Assembly (NCBI GenBank): GCA_022750195.1
Contig: JAKIWE010000001.1
Location: 866,672 to 930,671, forward strand
Source: Thermoplasmata archaeon
Lineage (GTDB): Archaea > Thermoplasmatota > Thermoplasmata > Lutacidiplasmatales > UBA184
Reading direction: 5' to 3'
DNA length: 64,000 bases
Shown here: positions 35,125 to 42,946 of the stretch, piece after piece
How the letters are laid out: each line of letters starts with the position of its first letter
How positions within the stretch are numbered: position 1 is the first letter of the stretch
The notes under the pieces: generated by a model
What the model was told of the DNA's origin: nothing
What the model saw: only the letters and a program-made list of their open reading frames with translations
Databases searched by the model: none
Program-made: the position numbers and the translations under genes

Positions 35125-36612
35125 TCACGACTTGCGTTTTCCCATCCAAGGAACGGCCCACAGTAGGAAGTCCTGCTCGGACGGTGGAACCGATCCCCCG
35201 GCCTCCCGAATGCGGCTGAGCTCGTCCTCGATCCGCTGACGTTCCGTGATGTCCAGGACGGTCCCGGTGATCTTGGCGGCATGGCCGTCCTCGACCCCGG
35301 TGATCTGGAGTTTGCCCACCACCGTGCGCCGCTCTCCCCCGGGGAGGAGGAGTCGATACCGGTTCTCCTTGGCGACGTGATTCCGTGGGTCCGTCGAACG
35401 CATGGCCGCTCGGAGCTCCGTGAGAAACGGTTCCTGGTCGTCGGGGTGGACATGTTCCAGCGCCCTCGACAGGACGACCGAAAACCGCTCTTCTCCGTAG
35501 CCGAAGATCCGGTACATCTCCTCGGTCCACACTGTCTTCCGGGAGGCGACGTCGAACGTCCATTGCCCGACGTTGGCGAACGACCGGGCTTCGTCGAGCT
35601 GAACGGTGCGCTCCCGCAGCATGAGCTGCAGCTCTTTGCGGGCGTGATTCAGTTCGCCCTCGACCCGGTCGTGTTCAGCGACATCGGCGGCTACGAGGAG
35701 CGCCGTCAACGCGAGCGACCCGATGAAGACGCGGAGCGCGAGCAGCGAAACGGACGTGGGCAAGGTCGCGAACGGGCCTAGCCCCGACACCGTGGCTGCG
35801 ATGGCGACCACCGACACGACGCTCGTCGAGACGGCCGCCCCGGCGGGGCCGAATCGGAAGGCGGCCCACACGATCGGCGGCAGAACGAGGAAGACCAGCG
35901 GATATCCGCCGAGCACCGATCCGGGACTCCGCGCGAACACGAGCAACGCGGTACTGACGGTGATCAGCCCGAGCGCGGCGACCTCCGGCCGGCCCGGGGT
36001 TGAGAACGCCGGGCGGGATGTCGAGCGGAGCGGGGCGACGGCCAGAAGGAGGCCCCCCACCTCGATCGCGCCGATCGAATCCCCGAGCCAGTACGGTACC
36101 CAGGTACGGAGGAGGTCCGCCGGTCGGGCCAGATGGGCCAACCACAGGCTCGTCGTGCCGACCGTTGCGGCGATGGTCGAGGCGAGGAATCCGGAGAGCA
36201 GAGCGAAAGCGAGCACCGTCTGGGGTCGCTCCAGCGCCCTTTTCCCGGAGGCGTAACGGACGGCAAGGTAGGCCCCGACGAGCCCCTCCATCGTGTTTCC
36301 TGAAGCGATTCCGAGCGTGCTCGAAAGGTCCCACGTGGTAGTGAGATTGACGAAAAAGGCACCCACAAAGACCGCGGGCCAGAGCTCGGCGCCGCCCAGC
36401 ACCAACGCGGCGATGGCGATGCCCGTCGGGGGCCAGACCGCCGAGACGCTCGCGTTCCCGGTGGCCAGGAACAGTCCGGCTTTCCCCGCTACGAAGTACG
36501 CCGCACCGAGAAGCATCAGGTTGAGGGCCAGACGAGTACGTCGGCGTCGCTTATCGGCTGGGACCGGTCCGCCGGGCGGGTCGAGCCCGTCCGCATGACC
36601 CTCTTCGACCAC
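35125..36612 (-). CDS. MASE1-type membrane sensor with PAS domain, no output domain
   Basis: A 495-residue protein. Residues 30-315 form an eight-helix MASE1-like membrane sensor (AAYFVAGKAGLFLATGNASVSAVWPPTG, then ALVLGGAELWPAVFVGAFFVN, which are family hallmarks). A short coiled segment (LNHARKELQLMLRERTVQLDEA) leads to a PAS/PAC domain (FANVGQWTFDVASRKTVWTEEMYRIFGYGEERF ... ITGTVLDITERQRIEDELSRI). Normally a kinase, GGDEF or cyclase domain follows, but the protein ends about 25 residues later (WAVPWMGKRKS). It may signal by protein contact, or be truncated. The start is GTG 36612. No kinase gene is adjacent. Confidence 0.82.
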   Translation of the reverse strand: MVEEGHADGLDPPGGPVPADKRRRRTRLALNLMLLGAAYFVAGKAGLFLATGNASVSAVWPPTGIAIAALVLGGAELWPAVFVGAFFVNLTTTWDLSSTLGIASGNTMEGLVGAYLAVRYASGKRALERPQTVLAFALLSGFLASTIAATVGTTSLWLAHLARPADLLRTWVPYWLGDSIGAIEVGGLLLAVAPLRSTSRPAFSTPGRPEVAALGLITVSTALLVFARSPGSVLGGYPLVFLVLPPIVWAAFRFGPAGAAVSTSVVSVVAIAATVSGLGPFATLPTSVSLLALRVFIGSLALTALLVAADVAEHDRVEGELNHARKELQLMLRERTVQLDEARSFANVGQWTFDVASRKTVWTEEMYRIFGYGEERFSVVLSRALEHVHPDDQEPFLTELRAAMRSTDPRNHVAKENRYRLLLPGGERRTVVGKLQITGVEDGHAAKITGTVLDITERQRIEDELSRIREAGGSVPPSEQDFLLWAVPWMGKRKS

Positions 36613-36802
36613 GGCGCATGGCCCGATCCTCTAGGAGGCCCGGGACGTCCTTAGGCTCCAAATACCGTAGCCAAAGTTAAAGAACGTATGGACGGGATTT
36701 TCCCTCGCCCCAGTACCCAGCGTGTCCCCGGACACTGCGGTCTCGGCCGGACTCGTCCGATCGCGCGGCGGAATCCCCGGCCGGGCGGCGGCACACCAGC
36801 CA

Positions 36803-36809
36803 TTTATAT
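36803..36809 (+). promoter_or_regulatory. TATA box of Sec61-beta gene
   Basis: TTTATAT, centred 27 nt before GTG 36833. It is one of the clearest archaeal promoters in the window and sets the start codon of the leaderless secG gene, since the longer ORF would start upstream of the promoter. Confidence 0.7.
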
Positions 36810-36832
36810 CCGTCCGCCGTCTCAAAATTGCC

Positions 36833-36994
36833 GTGCCCGAAAACAAGCGCAGCGGATTCCACTCCGCGGCCGGTCTCATCCAGTACTACGACATGGAGGA
36901 GACACGGGCGCTGAAGATCGACCCGTACATCGTCCTCGTGCTCGGGATCGGCGCCGCGATCCTCGTCGAGGTCCTGAACTGGAAGTTCGTTTGA
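36833..36994 (+). CDS. secG: Preprotein translocase subunit Sec61-beta (SecG)
   Basis: A 53-residue single-helix subunit of the SecYEG translocon. The cytoplasmic part ENKRSGFHSAAGLIQYYDME matches the archaeal Sec61-beta pattern, followed by KIDPYIVLVLGIGAAILVEVLNWKFV as the membrane helix. GTG 36833 is chosen because TTTATAT lies 27 nt upstream and 53 residues is the normal family size; the track's ATG-like start at 36722 adds 37 non-homologous residues. The final codons LNWKFV-stop are repeated at 38457-38477, marking this gene's 3' end as a likely integration site. Confidence 0.92.
   Translation: MPENKRSGFHSAAGLIQYYDMEETRALKIDPYIVLVLGIGAAILVEVLNWKFV
36974..36994 (+). repeat. Putative attL: 3' end of Sec61-beta
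   Basis: CTGAACTGGAAGTTCGTTTG followed by A. It encodes LNWKFV and the stop, and matches 38457-38477 at 18 of 21 positions; the three differences are all at third codon positions. The integrase remnant starts 28 bp further on. Confidence 0.65.
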
Positions 36995-37021
36995 CCTCAG
37001 AGAAGTGCCCCCTTTTCATGG

Positions 37022-37462
37022 CTACGCCTTCAGATAGGGCTCCATCGCTGCACTGAAGATTCGCATTCCGGCCCGCATCTCTTCCTCGTCCAGACCGATG
37101 TAGTGGGCGGTCATGTCCACCGATTCGTGGCCGTAGATGTTCTTCAGGTCGACGAGCGATACCCCAGCCTAGTAGGCGGCCCGACCGAACGATCGTCGCA
37201 GGTCGTGTCCAGGCACCTTCAGCCCGATTCGTACGCCCGCCGCGACCGCGTCCTTTTCGAGGGTCACGAGCGACAGAGGGTAGACGGGGTCCTCCGGCCT
37301 CTTCCCCTGGACGGCTTCTAGGAGCATCGGACAGACCACGACCGTGTCCATCGGAATCGTCCGCCACTTCTGGTAGAGGAGATTGACTCCGGTAGAGACT
37401 AGCCCGCCGACGACTGCGATGCTCAGGTCGGCAAGGTATGTCCCGATCACCGACCAATCCAT
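37022..37462 (-). pseudogene. Tyrosine recombinase (integrase) remnant, truncated and interrupted by TAG
   Basis: From about residue 33 the frame reads as the C-terminal half of an archaeal integrase: KWRTIPMDTVVV, then HDLRRSFGRAAY with the catalytic His and Arg. An in-frame TAG at 37169-37171 follows, then AGVSLVDLKNIYGHESVDMT with the second His, HYIGLDEEE with the Tyr nucleophile, and an ordinary stop at 37022. The N-terminal core-binding domain and the first catalytic Arg are missing; the first 32 residues (DWSVIGTYLADLSIAVVGG) are unrelated and hydrophobic. Truncation plus a stop codon mean it is inactive. It lies next to the repeated Sec61-beta 3' end, the usual place for the int gene of an integrated element. 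Confidence 0.82.
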
Positions 37463-37530
37463 GCCTGAGAATGAGGAAGGGTCCTCAATCGCACCTTAGG
37501 TCCGACCCGCAAATGTGGAAAATCGGGGGA

Positions 37531-37558
37531 GGGCCCGGGGAGGACCGGACCCCCCGAA
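37531..37558. repeat. 28-bp GC-rich motif, copy 2 (tRNA T-arm-like)
   Basis: GGGCCCGGGGAGGACCGGAC followed by CCCCCGAA. It matches 21679-21706 at 24 of 28 positions. It lies inside the Sec61-beta scar between the integrase remnant and the interrupted membrane gene. Confidence 0.5.
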
Positions 37559-37571
37559 ATGGTTGGCTCAC

Positions 37572-38192
37572 TTAGGGTGGGAGAGAGGCCGAGCGGAGGC
37601 GGTTGGCATACTCGCGGTTGAGGCGTTCGAGGTCGGCGTGATCCAGCGGGCAGGGGTCGATTTGGCGAAAAAGGGCAAAAGCACGATCGGATAGCCCCGA
37701 GCGGATTCGAACCTCCGTCGGGTAGTCCTCTGAGGCGGGAACTGCTCAGCGCGGGGAAACCTTCGATGCGACTCTCTCTGCCTGGAGGTTAGTGAGACGA
37801 AGACCAAACGGAAAATTCAATGTTCTTCGGGGAAGCTGGAGCCGGTTTCCCCGTAGCCTCAGCTCCTCCCAACGGTAGCCCTGCCGGAAACCGCTTCGCC
37901 TTGCATCGGGCGTGCGAATTTCCACAATCAGACCTTCAAGGGCGATCCCTAGAGTTGCTGAGGAGGGGACCAGAAACACGTACGCTAGTACCGCGGGGAT
38001 CAAGATCATCGCCTCAAAACCGGCCGCGACCAGAGCGCCTGATCCCGCCGGGAATCGCGACAAGATTCCAAAGGCGTTCGCGATCAGCGAGCCCGCGGTC
38101 ACTCCCCCCAGGAGGATCGCGAGGAACCCGGCACTCCACCGGGCAATCGAGAGCCCAGGAATCCATTCCACGCGAGGGGAGACATCGGCCAC
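37572..38192 (-). pseudogene. Membrane protein gene interrupted by in-frame TGA
   Basis: The track ORF (148 residues, GTG 38192 to TGA at 37746) has two membrane helices (RWSAGFLAILLGGVTAGSLIA and FEAMILIPAVLAYVFLVP) and a soluble part (GYRWEELRLRGNRLQLP) reminiscent of a PH-like domain. The same frame stays open after the TGA for 57 more codons (EDYPTEVRIRSGLSDRAFAL ... LNREYANRLRSASLPP) to a TAA at 37572. That segment has protein-like composition but no start codon of its own, so the original gene probably covered the whole span and was broken by a nonsense change. Alternatively the 148-residue product is complete. Family unknown. CAATTAAGG near 38213-38221 could be its promoter. Confidence 0.55.
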
Positions 38193-38526
38193 GATTCCCC
38201 GAATTCCAACCCCTTAATTGACCTGTTTGCCCGCGGAGACTCGACCTCGGAAACGTCGGTGTAACGAATGCAGGTTGCCCCGTCCCGACTGGGGGGTTGA
38301 ATGGCCGGGGGTCCAAAGACCCCCGGGAACGGGCTCACTCCTCGGTCGGGTGGAGCCAGGAGAGAGGAGTTCGAGCTAGCCGTCGGGCGAGGGTTACGAA
38401 CGCGCGATCCACGTCCGCCTCGGTCAAGTTCGGGCGACCCTCTGACGAGAAACGAACTAAACTGGAAGTTTGTCTGAGCCCGGTGCGGCGGTCCGAGAGT
38501 CGGCGCCGATAGACCCGGGGCCGCGC
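38193..38526. other. Non-coding end of the integration scar
   Basis: About 330 bases without a credible gene. It contains the promoter-like TTAATTG near 38214-38220, a strong GC-rich inverted repeat GGGGGTCCAAAGACCCCC near 38307-38324, and the repeated Sec61-beta tail (38457-38477). Confidence 0.45.
38457..38477 (+). repeat. Putative attR: displaced copy of the Sec61-beta 3' end
   Basis: CTAAACTGGAAGTTTGTCTG followed by A, again reading LNWKFV-stop. It is 18/21 identical to 36974-36994, with only synonymous differences. Upstream of it there is no Sec61-beta similarity beyond these codons. Confidence 0.6.
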
Positions 38527-39630
38527 TCAGCTGACTCGGGACAAGCTCGCCCCGCTAGGGACCAACGGAGTCCCCAGCGGATCGAGCGCCGCTCCGAGGC
38601 GCCGCCGCAGCCGGAACAGGAAGTAGACCACCAGAACGACCCCGATCAGATTGGCGACTTCGCCGAGCAGGAGCACGAGAGGGGTCCAGAGGAGCAAGGT
38701 AACCAGCAGCCCCTCGGCGATCGCGAAGCCGGACTTCAACGGGGTGTCGGTTCCGGCCCAGCGGAGGAGGGCGAAGAACGCGAGGGCGTTGGCGGCCACG
38801 ATGAGTCCGATCGTGACGACCGGCGCCGGGATGGAGCTGTGCAGGATGTACCCGAGCACCACCCAGGAGGCGAACGGGGTCGCCGCGAGCAGCGCTAGCG
38901 TTCGGGGGCGGACCCGCATCGGTCCGGCCCGGGGGGCGAACAGCTTTGGGGGCAGAGCCAGACCGAGCAGGATCAACCCTACGACCAACGCCGCGAAGAA
39001 GACGAAAGGACCGGTCGCAGGGCCGGAGCCCACGAGCAGGCCGAGGATGACGACGTCCGCGGCGTACAGTCCTCCGACTAGGCCGATCTGGCGCCGGGTG
39101 AGCCAGCGCATCGTGGACGTCTCCGGGTAGAAGAGGCGGACCAGGAGGATCGGGAGCGCGATGCTGTAGACCGCGTGGAAGATCATGAGGCCGACCGCCC
39201 AGACCCAGTTCACGCCCCAGTAATGGCCGTAGGAACCGAGGGCGCCAACTGGGCTGCCCGAGGTCATGAAGAAGGTATGGACCGCGAACCCTTCTTCGAG
39301 GATCCCGTACGCCCCACCCCAAAGGAGAACACTCGCCCAGCTTTTCTTCCACACGACCGCGGCTTCACGGATCAGGAGGACGCCGGCGCCGTAGAGCGCC
39401 AGCTCCGACGGAACGGTGAACAGCACGAAGCTGAGCGGGTTGACGAACAGCGTGTTCAGGTTCGTCGACCCGGTGAGGACCTCCGGGATTCCCACCGCCA
39501 GGGTGATCAACAGCAGGATCCAGCGCGACCGCCGCGTCAGGCCCCACCATTTCGGCCCGCTCGCGGAGGCCGAGGGGGGCTCGCGAGAGACCCCGGACGT
39601 CGCGAGGAGCGCGCCGTTCACGCTCCCCAT
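38527..39630 (-). CDS. Polytopic membrane protein of unknown function
   Basis: About 367 residues with roughly ten hydrophobic helices, for example WILLLITLAVGIPEVLTGS, LSFVLFTVPSELALYGAGVLLI, GLMIFHAVYSIALPILLVRLF and LIGVVLVVYFLFRLRRRLG. A conserved-looking GGAYGILEEGFAVHTFF segment with Glu and His residues in or near a helix recalls membrane-embedded protease-type (CPBP-like EExxxR/H) patterns, but the match is too weak to assign. The start is ATG 39630 (GTG 39633 also possible); GTTTAAG lies only about 20 nt upstream, so the true start could be slightly downstream. Confidence 0.7.
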   Translation of the reverse strand: MGSVNGALLATSGVSREPPSASASGPKWWGLTRRSRWILLLITLAVGIPEVLTGSTNLNTLFVNPLSFVLFTVPSELALYGAGVLLIREAAVVWKKSWASVLLWGGAYGILEEGFAVHTFFMTSGSPVGALGSYGHYWGVNWVWAVGLMIFHAVYSIALPILLVRLFYPETSTMRWLTRRQIGLVGGLYAADVVILGLLVGSGPATGPFVFFAALVVGLILLGLALPPKLFAPRAGPMRVRPRTLALLAATPFASWVVLGYILHSSIPAPVVTIGLIVAANALAFFALLRWAGTDTPLKSGFAIAEGLLVTLLLWTPLVLLLGEVANLIGVVLVVYFLFRLRRRLGAALDPLGTPLVPSGASLSRVS

Positions 39631-39739
39631 CACGTCGGATTCGTGGTCTTAAACCCCTCCGGCTAAATCCGCCGGCTCTCCTCAGAGCGGATCGAGTGCC
39701 CCACCCTCCGGTCACGACGGAGAGGACGCCCGCCCTGAG

Positions 39740-40699
39740 TTACCCCCCAACGCGGAGCGGTGCCCGGCCCGGAAGATATCGTTCGACGTCCTGGTGGCCG
39801 AGCAGGAGGACCTTCGATTCCCGCGATTCGTCGAGCACTTCGTAGCCCGTCCGTCCGGCCAGCTGGTGGGCGAACCCCGAGATCTCCGAGTGCTCGGGCA
39901 CGTGGTCCCGCCCGAGGCGCTGCCGAGAGCGACCCATGTACACGTACCCCTTCGGCTCGATGAAATCCGGCCGGGCCAGCCCGTCGAGCTCGGCGTACTG
40001 CTCGACCCAACCGAGGTTCCACCCGCGCACGAGCGTGTGCCGGACCACCCTCCGGGTCCGCAAGTGACGAAGGATCTCGAGCGACTCCCGCAGCCGTGAC
40101 CAGGCGTGAGGGTCGGTCGGCAACGTGAGCCGCCGGAAGACCTCCTCGTTCGGCGCGGTCACGGAGATGTAGAGCTGCGTCGGCAGCGGGTCGAGAGCGC
40201 GCAGCCCGTCCGGGTTCGTTCCGTTCGTCACGAGGAACGTCGTGATCCCCCGGGCGTGGCAGAGCTCGAGGAACCGGTTCATCTTCGGGTAGAGCGTCGG
40301 CTCGCCGGTCAACGAGATGGCGATATGCCGCGGCGACTGCGCGGCCTCCCAGCGCTCGAGCGTGACGGCCGGGTCGCCCTTGAAGCCGGAGAGCATGCGG
40401 AGCTGCGCGTCGATCGAACGGTCCAGGAGCGCCTCCGGGTCGTCGTACTCCGTCATCATCTCGTCGTTCTCCCAACCCTGGCTCCGCCAGCAGAAACGGC
40501 AGTGCAGATTGCACGAGTCGATCGCGGGCGACATCTGCACGCAACGGTGGCTCTCGATGCCGTAGAAACGGCCCTTGTAGCAGTCGCGCCCTTCTACGAG
40601 CGACTGGCGCGTCCAGTAGCAGAGCTTCACCGCCGAATGGCGACCGGTCAGCTGGTACCCTTGCCCCGCGAGCTCGGTCGAGAGGTCCTGGTCGCCCAT
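39740..40699 (-). CDS. taw1: 4-demethylwyosine synthase Taw1 (TYW1)
   Basis: A 319-residue radical-SAM enzyme that builds the tricyclic 4-demethylwyosine base on G37 of tRNA-Phe from N1-methylguanosine and pyruvate. The radical-SAM cluster is C63-x3-C67-x2-C70 (CNLHCRFC). The second iron-sulfur cluster is probably held by C27, C40 and C53, spaced as in characterised archaeal Taw1. HIAISLTGEPTLYPKMN and TFLVTNGTNP are family motifs. GATTAAGG at 40726-40733 lies about 30 nt before ATG 40699, consistent with a leaderless mRNA. It is divergent from the MFS transporter. Confidence 0.94.
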   Translation of the reverse strand: MGDQDLSTELAGQGYQLTGRHSAVKLCYWTRQSLVEGRDCYKGRFYGIESHRCVQMSPAIDSCNLHCRFCWRSQGWENDEMMTEYDDPEALLDRSIDAQLRMLSGFKGDPAVTLERWEAAQSPRHIAISLTGEPTLYPKMNRFLELCHARGITTFLVTNGTNPDGLRALDPLPTQLYISVTAPNEEVFRRLTLPTDPHAWSRLRESLEILRHLRTRRVVRHTLVRGWNLGWVEQYAELDGLARPDFIEPKGYVYMGRSRQRLGRDHVPEHSEISGFAHQLAGRTGYEVLDESRESKVLLLGHQDVERYLPGRAPLRVGG

Positions 40700-40725
40700 C
40701 GCCCGGCGGCTCGACCCGCCGCCGC

Positions 40726-40733
40726 GATTAAGG
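40726..40733 (-). promoter_or_regulatory. TATA-like box of taw1
   Basis: CCTTAATC on the minus strand, about 30 nt before the ATG. The divergent MFS gene has its own GTTAAC at 40761-40766, 29 nt before ATG 40793. Confidence 0.5.
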
Positions 40734-40792
40734 GTTTACGTCGAGCGTACCGACCGTCGCGTTAACTCGCCCGAAGGCTCCGGCGCGGACGC

Positions 40793-42034
40793 ATGGACCG
40801 GAACTTGAGGTACCTCGGGATCGGCGGTGGGTTCCGGGCCCTCGGGCTCTCGCTCGCGAGCCCCTTCTTCAGTCTCTACCTGCGCAATGTCCTGCACATC
40901 GACTACGCGACGATCGCGCTCGCATCGATCGCCGTCAGCATCCCTCCGTTGTTGATCGTGGCCTTCGGCGGGCTGCTCGCCGATCGGCTCGGGCGCCGTC
41001 GCCTGCTCTTGCTTGCGATCGCCGGCGAATCCGCCTCGATGTTCGGCGTCTCCGCGTTCATGCTCGCCGGCTCCTTTGTGGGGGTCGTAGTGGGAGTCGG
41101 GGTCCTGAGCCTCGCCGGAACCGCCGGAGGTCCGGCGCTCTCCGCCTACGTCGCCGACCTCTCCCTGAGCTCCGACCGAACGCGGGCGTACACGTGGCTG
41201 CGCGTCGGGCACAACGCGGGATTCGCCGCTGGCGTTTTCACCGGGGGCGCCCTCATCGGGTCCCTGGGTTTCGTTCCCGTCGTCCTCCTCGCGGCCGGAG
41301 TGACCGTCGTCGGCCTCGTCTTCCTCGCGAGCACGTTGGCCCCTTCGCCGTACGATCTCGCGCTTCGCGCCGGGGCCGCGGACCCGGCGACGCCTTCGGA
41401 GTTCGTTCGGCCGGGGACCATCCGACAGTCGTTGAGGATCCTCGCGCGCGACCGGCTGTTCCTGGCCTTCTGCATCGTCGCGGCGCTCGCGGAGGTCACG
41501 ACCGTGCAGTGGGGGTTCGTCATGCCGTTGTTCGTTCACCAGAATCTCCACCTCTCCTACTCGATCCTGGGCGCGGGCTTCGCGCTCAATGGCCTGCTCG
41601 TCGTCTTCGGTCAAGGACTGACCACCCGCCTCCTGATCGGCCACCGGCACACCACGGCCGCCGCCCTCGGCGCGGTGCTGTACATCGGCGCGTTCCTCCT
41701 CCTCGGCCTCGCCGGGACGGTCTCGGTGGCCCCGGTCCTCGTGTTCTTCGTCTTCGTGGTGATCGCCACGGTTGGGGAGAACGTCTTCACGGTCCCTCTC
41801 CAAACGTTGCCGTCGAACCTCGCCGTCCCGGGCGAGGTCGGTTCCTACAACGGCGCGTTCGCGACGTTGAGCGGGATCGGGCCGATGGCGGGCATCCTCC
41901 TCGGAGGCCTCGTCCTGTCCGCGGTGGCCTCCCCGTTCCTCATCTGGGTGGTGCTGGTCGCGCCGGCGGTGCCGGCGACGTTGGCATTCCTCGCGGTCGG
42001 TCGACGGATCGCCCGCGATCCCAACCGAGTCTGA
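40793..42034 (+). CDS. Major facilitator superfamily transporter
   Basis: A 413-residue protein with about twelve hydrophobic helices. The MFS loop 2-3 signature is clear (GGLLADRLGRRRLLLLA, residues about 59-75), as is the paired six-helix layout with a central loop around residue 190-215. The layout fits drug/H+ antiporters or sugar and organic-acid carriers; the substrate cannot be inferred. GTTAAC at 40761-40766 lies about 29 nt before ATG 40793. Confidence 0.88.
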   Translation: MDRNLRYLGIGGGFRALGLSLASPFFSLYLRNVLHIDYATIALASIAVSIPPLLIVAFGGLLADRLGRRRLLLLAIAGESASMFGVSAFMLAGSFVGVVVGVGVLSLAGTAGGPALSAYVADLSLSSDRTRAYTWLRVGHNAGFAAGVFTGGALIGSLGFVPVVLLAAGVTVVGLVFLASTLAPSPYDLALRAGAADPATPSEFVRPGTIRQSLRILARDRLFLAFCIVAALAEVTTVQWGFVMPLFVHQNLHLSYSILGAGFALNGLLVVFGQGLTTRLLIGHRHTTAAALGAVLYIGAFLLLGLAGTVSVAPVLVFFVFVVIATVGENVFTVPLQTLPSNLAVPGEVGSYNGAFATLSGIGPMAGILLGGLVLSAVASPFLIWVVLVAPAVPATLAFLAVGRRIARDPNRV

Positions 42035-42107
42035 TACGGAGCGACCGGGTCCGCACGTTCGCCCACCGTTCCGCATCCAGCCGACGCGGGGCCGGCCGGA
42101 GGTACCC

Positions 42108-42494
42108 CTACATTCCGGACGAGAGGAGGAACTCGTTTCCGTCGGGGTCGGCGATGACCGCCCGGACGACGGTCGAGTGGCCCCGTTGCATCGTCCAGGG
42201 CTCGTCGACGATCTTGCCGCCCTTCTTCTGGATGATGGCGCACGCGGCGACCGGGTCGGGGCAGTAGAAGGTGATCCCGCTCACGGTCCCTGGTTCGCGG
42301 CCCCCCTCGGTGGAGTCCTGCACGTGCATCAGAAGTCGGGTGGTCGTTCCGTGAAGCTTGTAGATGATCCGAGGGATGTTGGGGACCGGCCGTTCTTCCT
42401 CGAGGAGGAGGATCTTCGAGTAGAACGCTCGCGCCTTCTCTAGGTCCGTCACGTGCACCGTCACGGCTTGGAGCCCTTCGATGAACGGGGCCAT
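42108..42494 (-). CDS. VOC-superfamily protein (glyoxalase-like)
   Basis: A 128-residue two-module VOC fold: LQAVTVHVTDLEKARAFYSKIL and GITFYCPDPVAACAIIQKKGGKIVDEPW, ending AVIADPDGNEFLLSSG. It resembles small lyase or resistance-type VOC proteins; the metal ligands (likely His13 and C-terminal Glu) are plausible but the substrate is unknown. GGATTAGG at 42516-42523 is about 25 nt before ATG 42494. Confidence 0.85.
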   Translation of the reverse strand: MAPFIEGLQAVTVHVTDLEKARAFYSKILLLEEERPVPNIPRIIYKLHGTTTRLLMHVQDSTEGGREPGTVSGITFYCPDPVAACAIIQKKGGKIVDEPWTMQRGHSTVVRAVIADPDGNEFLLSSGM

Positions 42495-42515
42495 GGCAGG
42501 GCCACTCAGCCGGGA

Positions 42516-42523
42516 GGATTAGG
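42516..42523 (-). promoter_or_regulatory. CTAAT-type TATA box of VOC gene
   Basis: CCTAATCC on the minus strand, about 25 nt before the ATG. The same CTAATCC appears before the rhodanese gene (42583-42589), suggesting a lineage-typical promoter variant. Confidence 0.5.
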
Positions 42524-42582
42524 CTTCGGCCCCACGCGTCGTCGACCCCCGCGGGGTCCATGGAGGTTTCTCCGCAAAGACT

Positions 42583-42589
42583 CTAATCC
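42583..42589 (+). promoter_or_regulatory. CTAAT-type TATA box of rhodanese gene
   Basis: CTAATCC centred 25 nt before ATG 42611. Confidence 0.5.
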
Positions 42590-42610
42590 CGGCGCCGCTA
42601 CGATCGACCG

Positions 42611-42946
42611 ATGGTCGTCTCGTTGCGCGCCGAGGAGCTCGCGGAGGCCCTCGGAAAGGACGGGAAGGACCGAGGGACGCTCCTGCTGCTCGACGTCCGT
42701 GAACCGTTCGAACGAAAGACCGCGGCGATCCAACCGTCGGTGCACATCCCGATGAACGACATTCCGGAGCGTCATGCTGAGCTCCCGCGCGACCGACGGA
42801 TCGTGGTGTACTGCCACCACGGGACCCGGTCGGCGATGGTCGCCGCGTACCTCGAGAAGGAAGGGTTCACCGACGTGGCGAACCTGACCGGTGGGATCGA
42901 CGCCTGGTCCGCGAAAGTCGACCCGACGGTACCGCGATACTACTGA
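42611..42946 (+). CDS. Rhodanese-domain sulfurtransferase
   Basis: A 111-residue single rhodanese domain. LLLDVREPFERKTAAI is the CH2A-type start, and the active-site loop is YCHHGTRSAMVAAYLEKEG with catalytic Cys in CHHGTRS, ending NLTGGIDAWS. It carries persulfide sulfur between a donor and an acceptor (cyanide in vitro, thiols or sulfur-carrier proteins in cells). GlpE-like in size. The promoter is CTAATCC 25 nt upstream; no partner gene is adjacent. Confidence 0.92.
   Translation: MVVSLRAEELAEALGKDGKDRGTLLLLDVREPFERKTAAIQPSVHIPMNDIPERHAELPRDRRIVVYCHHGTRSAMVAAYLEKEGFTDVANLTGGIDAWSAKVDPTVPRYY

Noticed and set aside
37169-37171. Pyrrolysine or other recoding of TAG
   Set aside because: Many clear genes here end in TAG (xfp, the PQQ gene, the SppA-like gene) and aRF1 keeps the normal stop-reading motifs, so genome-wide recoding is unlikely; nonsense mutation is simpler.
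21679-37558. The interval between the two 28-bp motifs as one large integrated element
   Set aside because: It contains housekeeping genes (aRF1, rfcS, moaC/B, Sec61-beta) and no integrase at the left end, so the motif copies more likely mark two separate events.
37701-37717. tRNA T-arm-like GGATTCGAACCTCC near the integrase remnant
   Set aside because: No matching acceptor or anticodon arm; the bases are better explained as coding sequence of the interrupted membrane gene.
40736-42076. 446-residue minus-strand ORF
   Set aside because: Antisense to the MFS transporter; Glu/Arg/Asp-rich without hydrophobic core.
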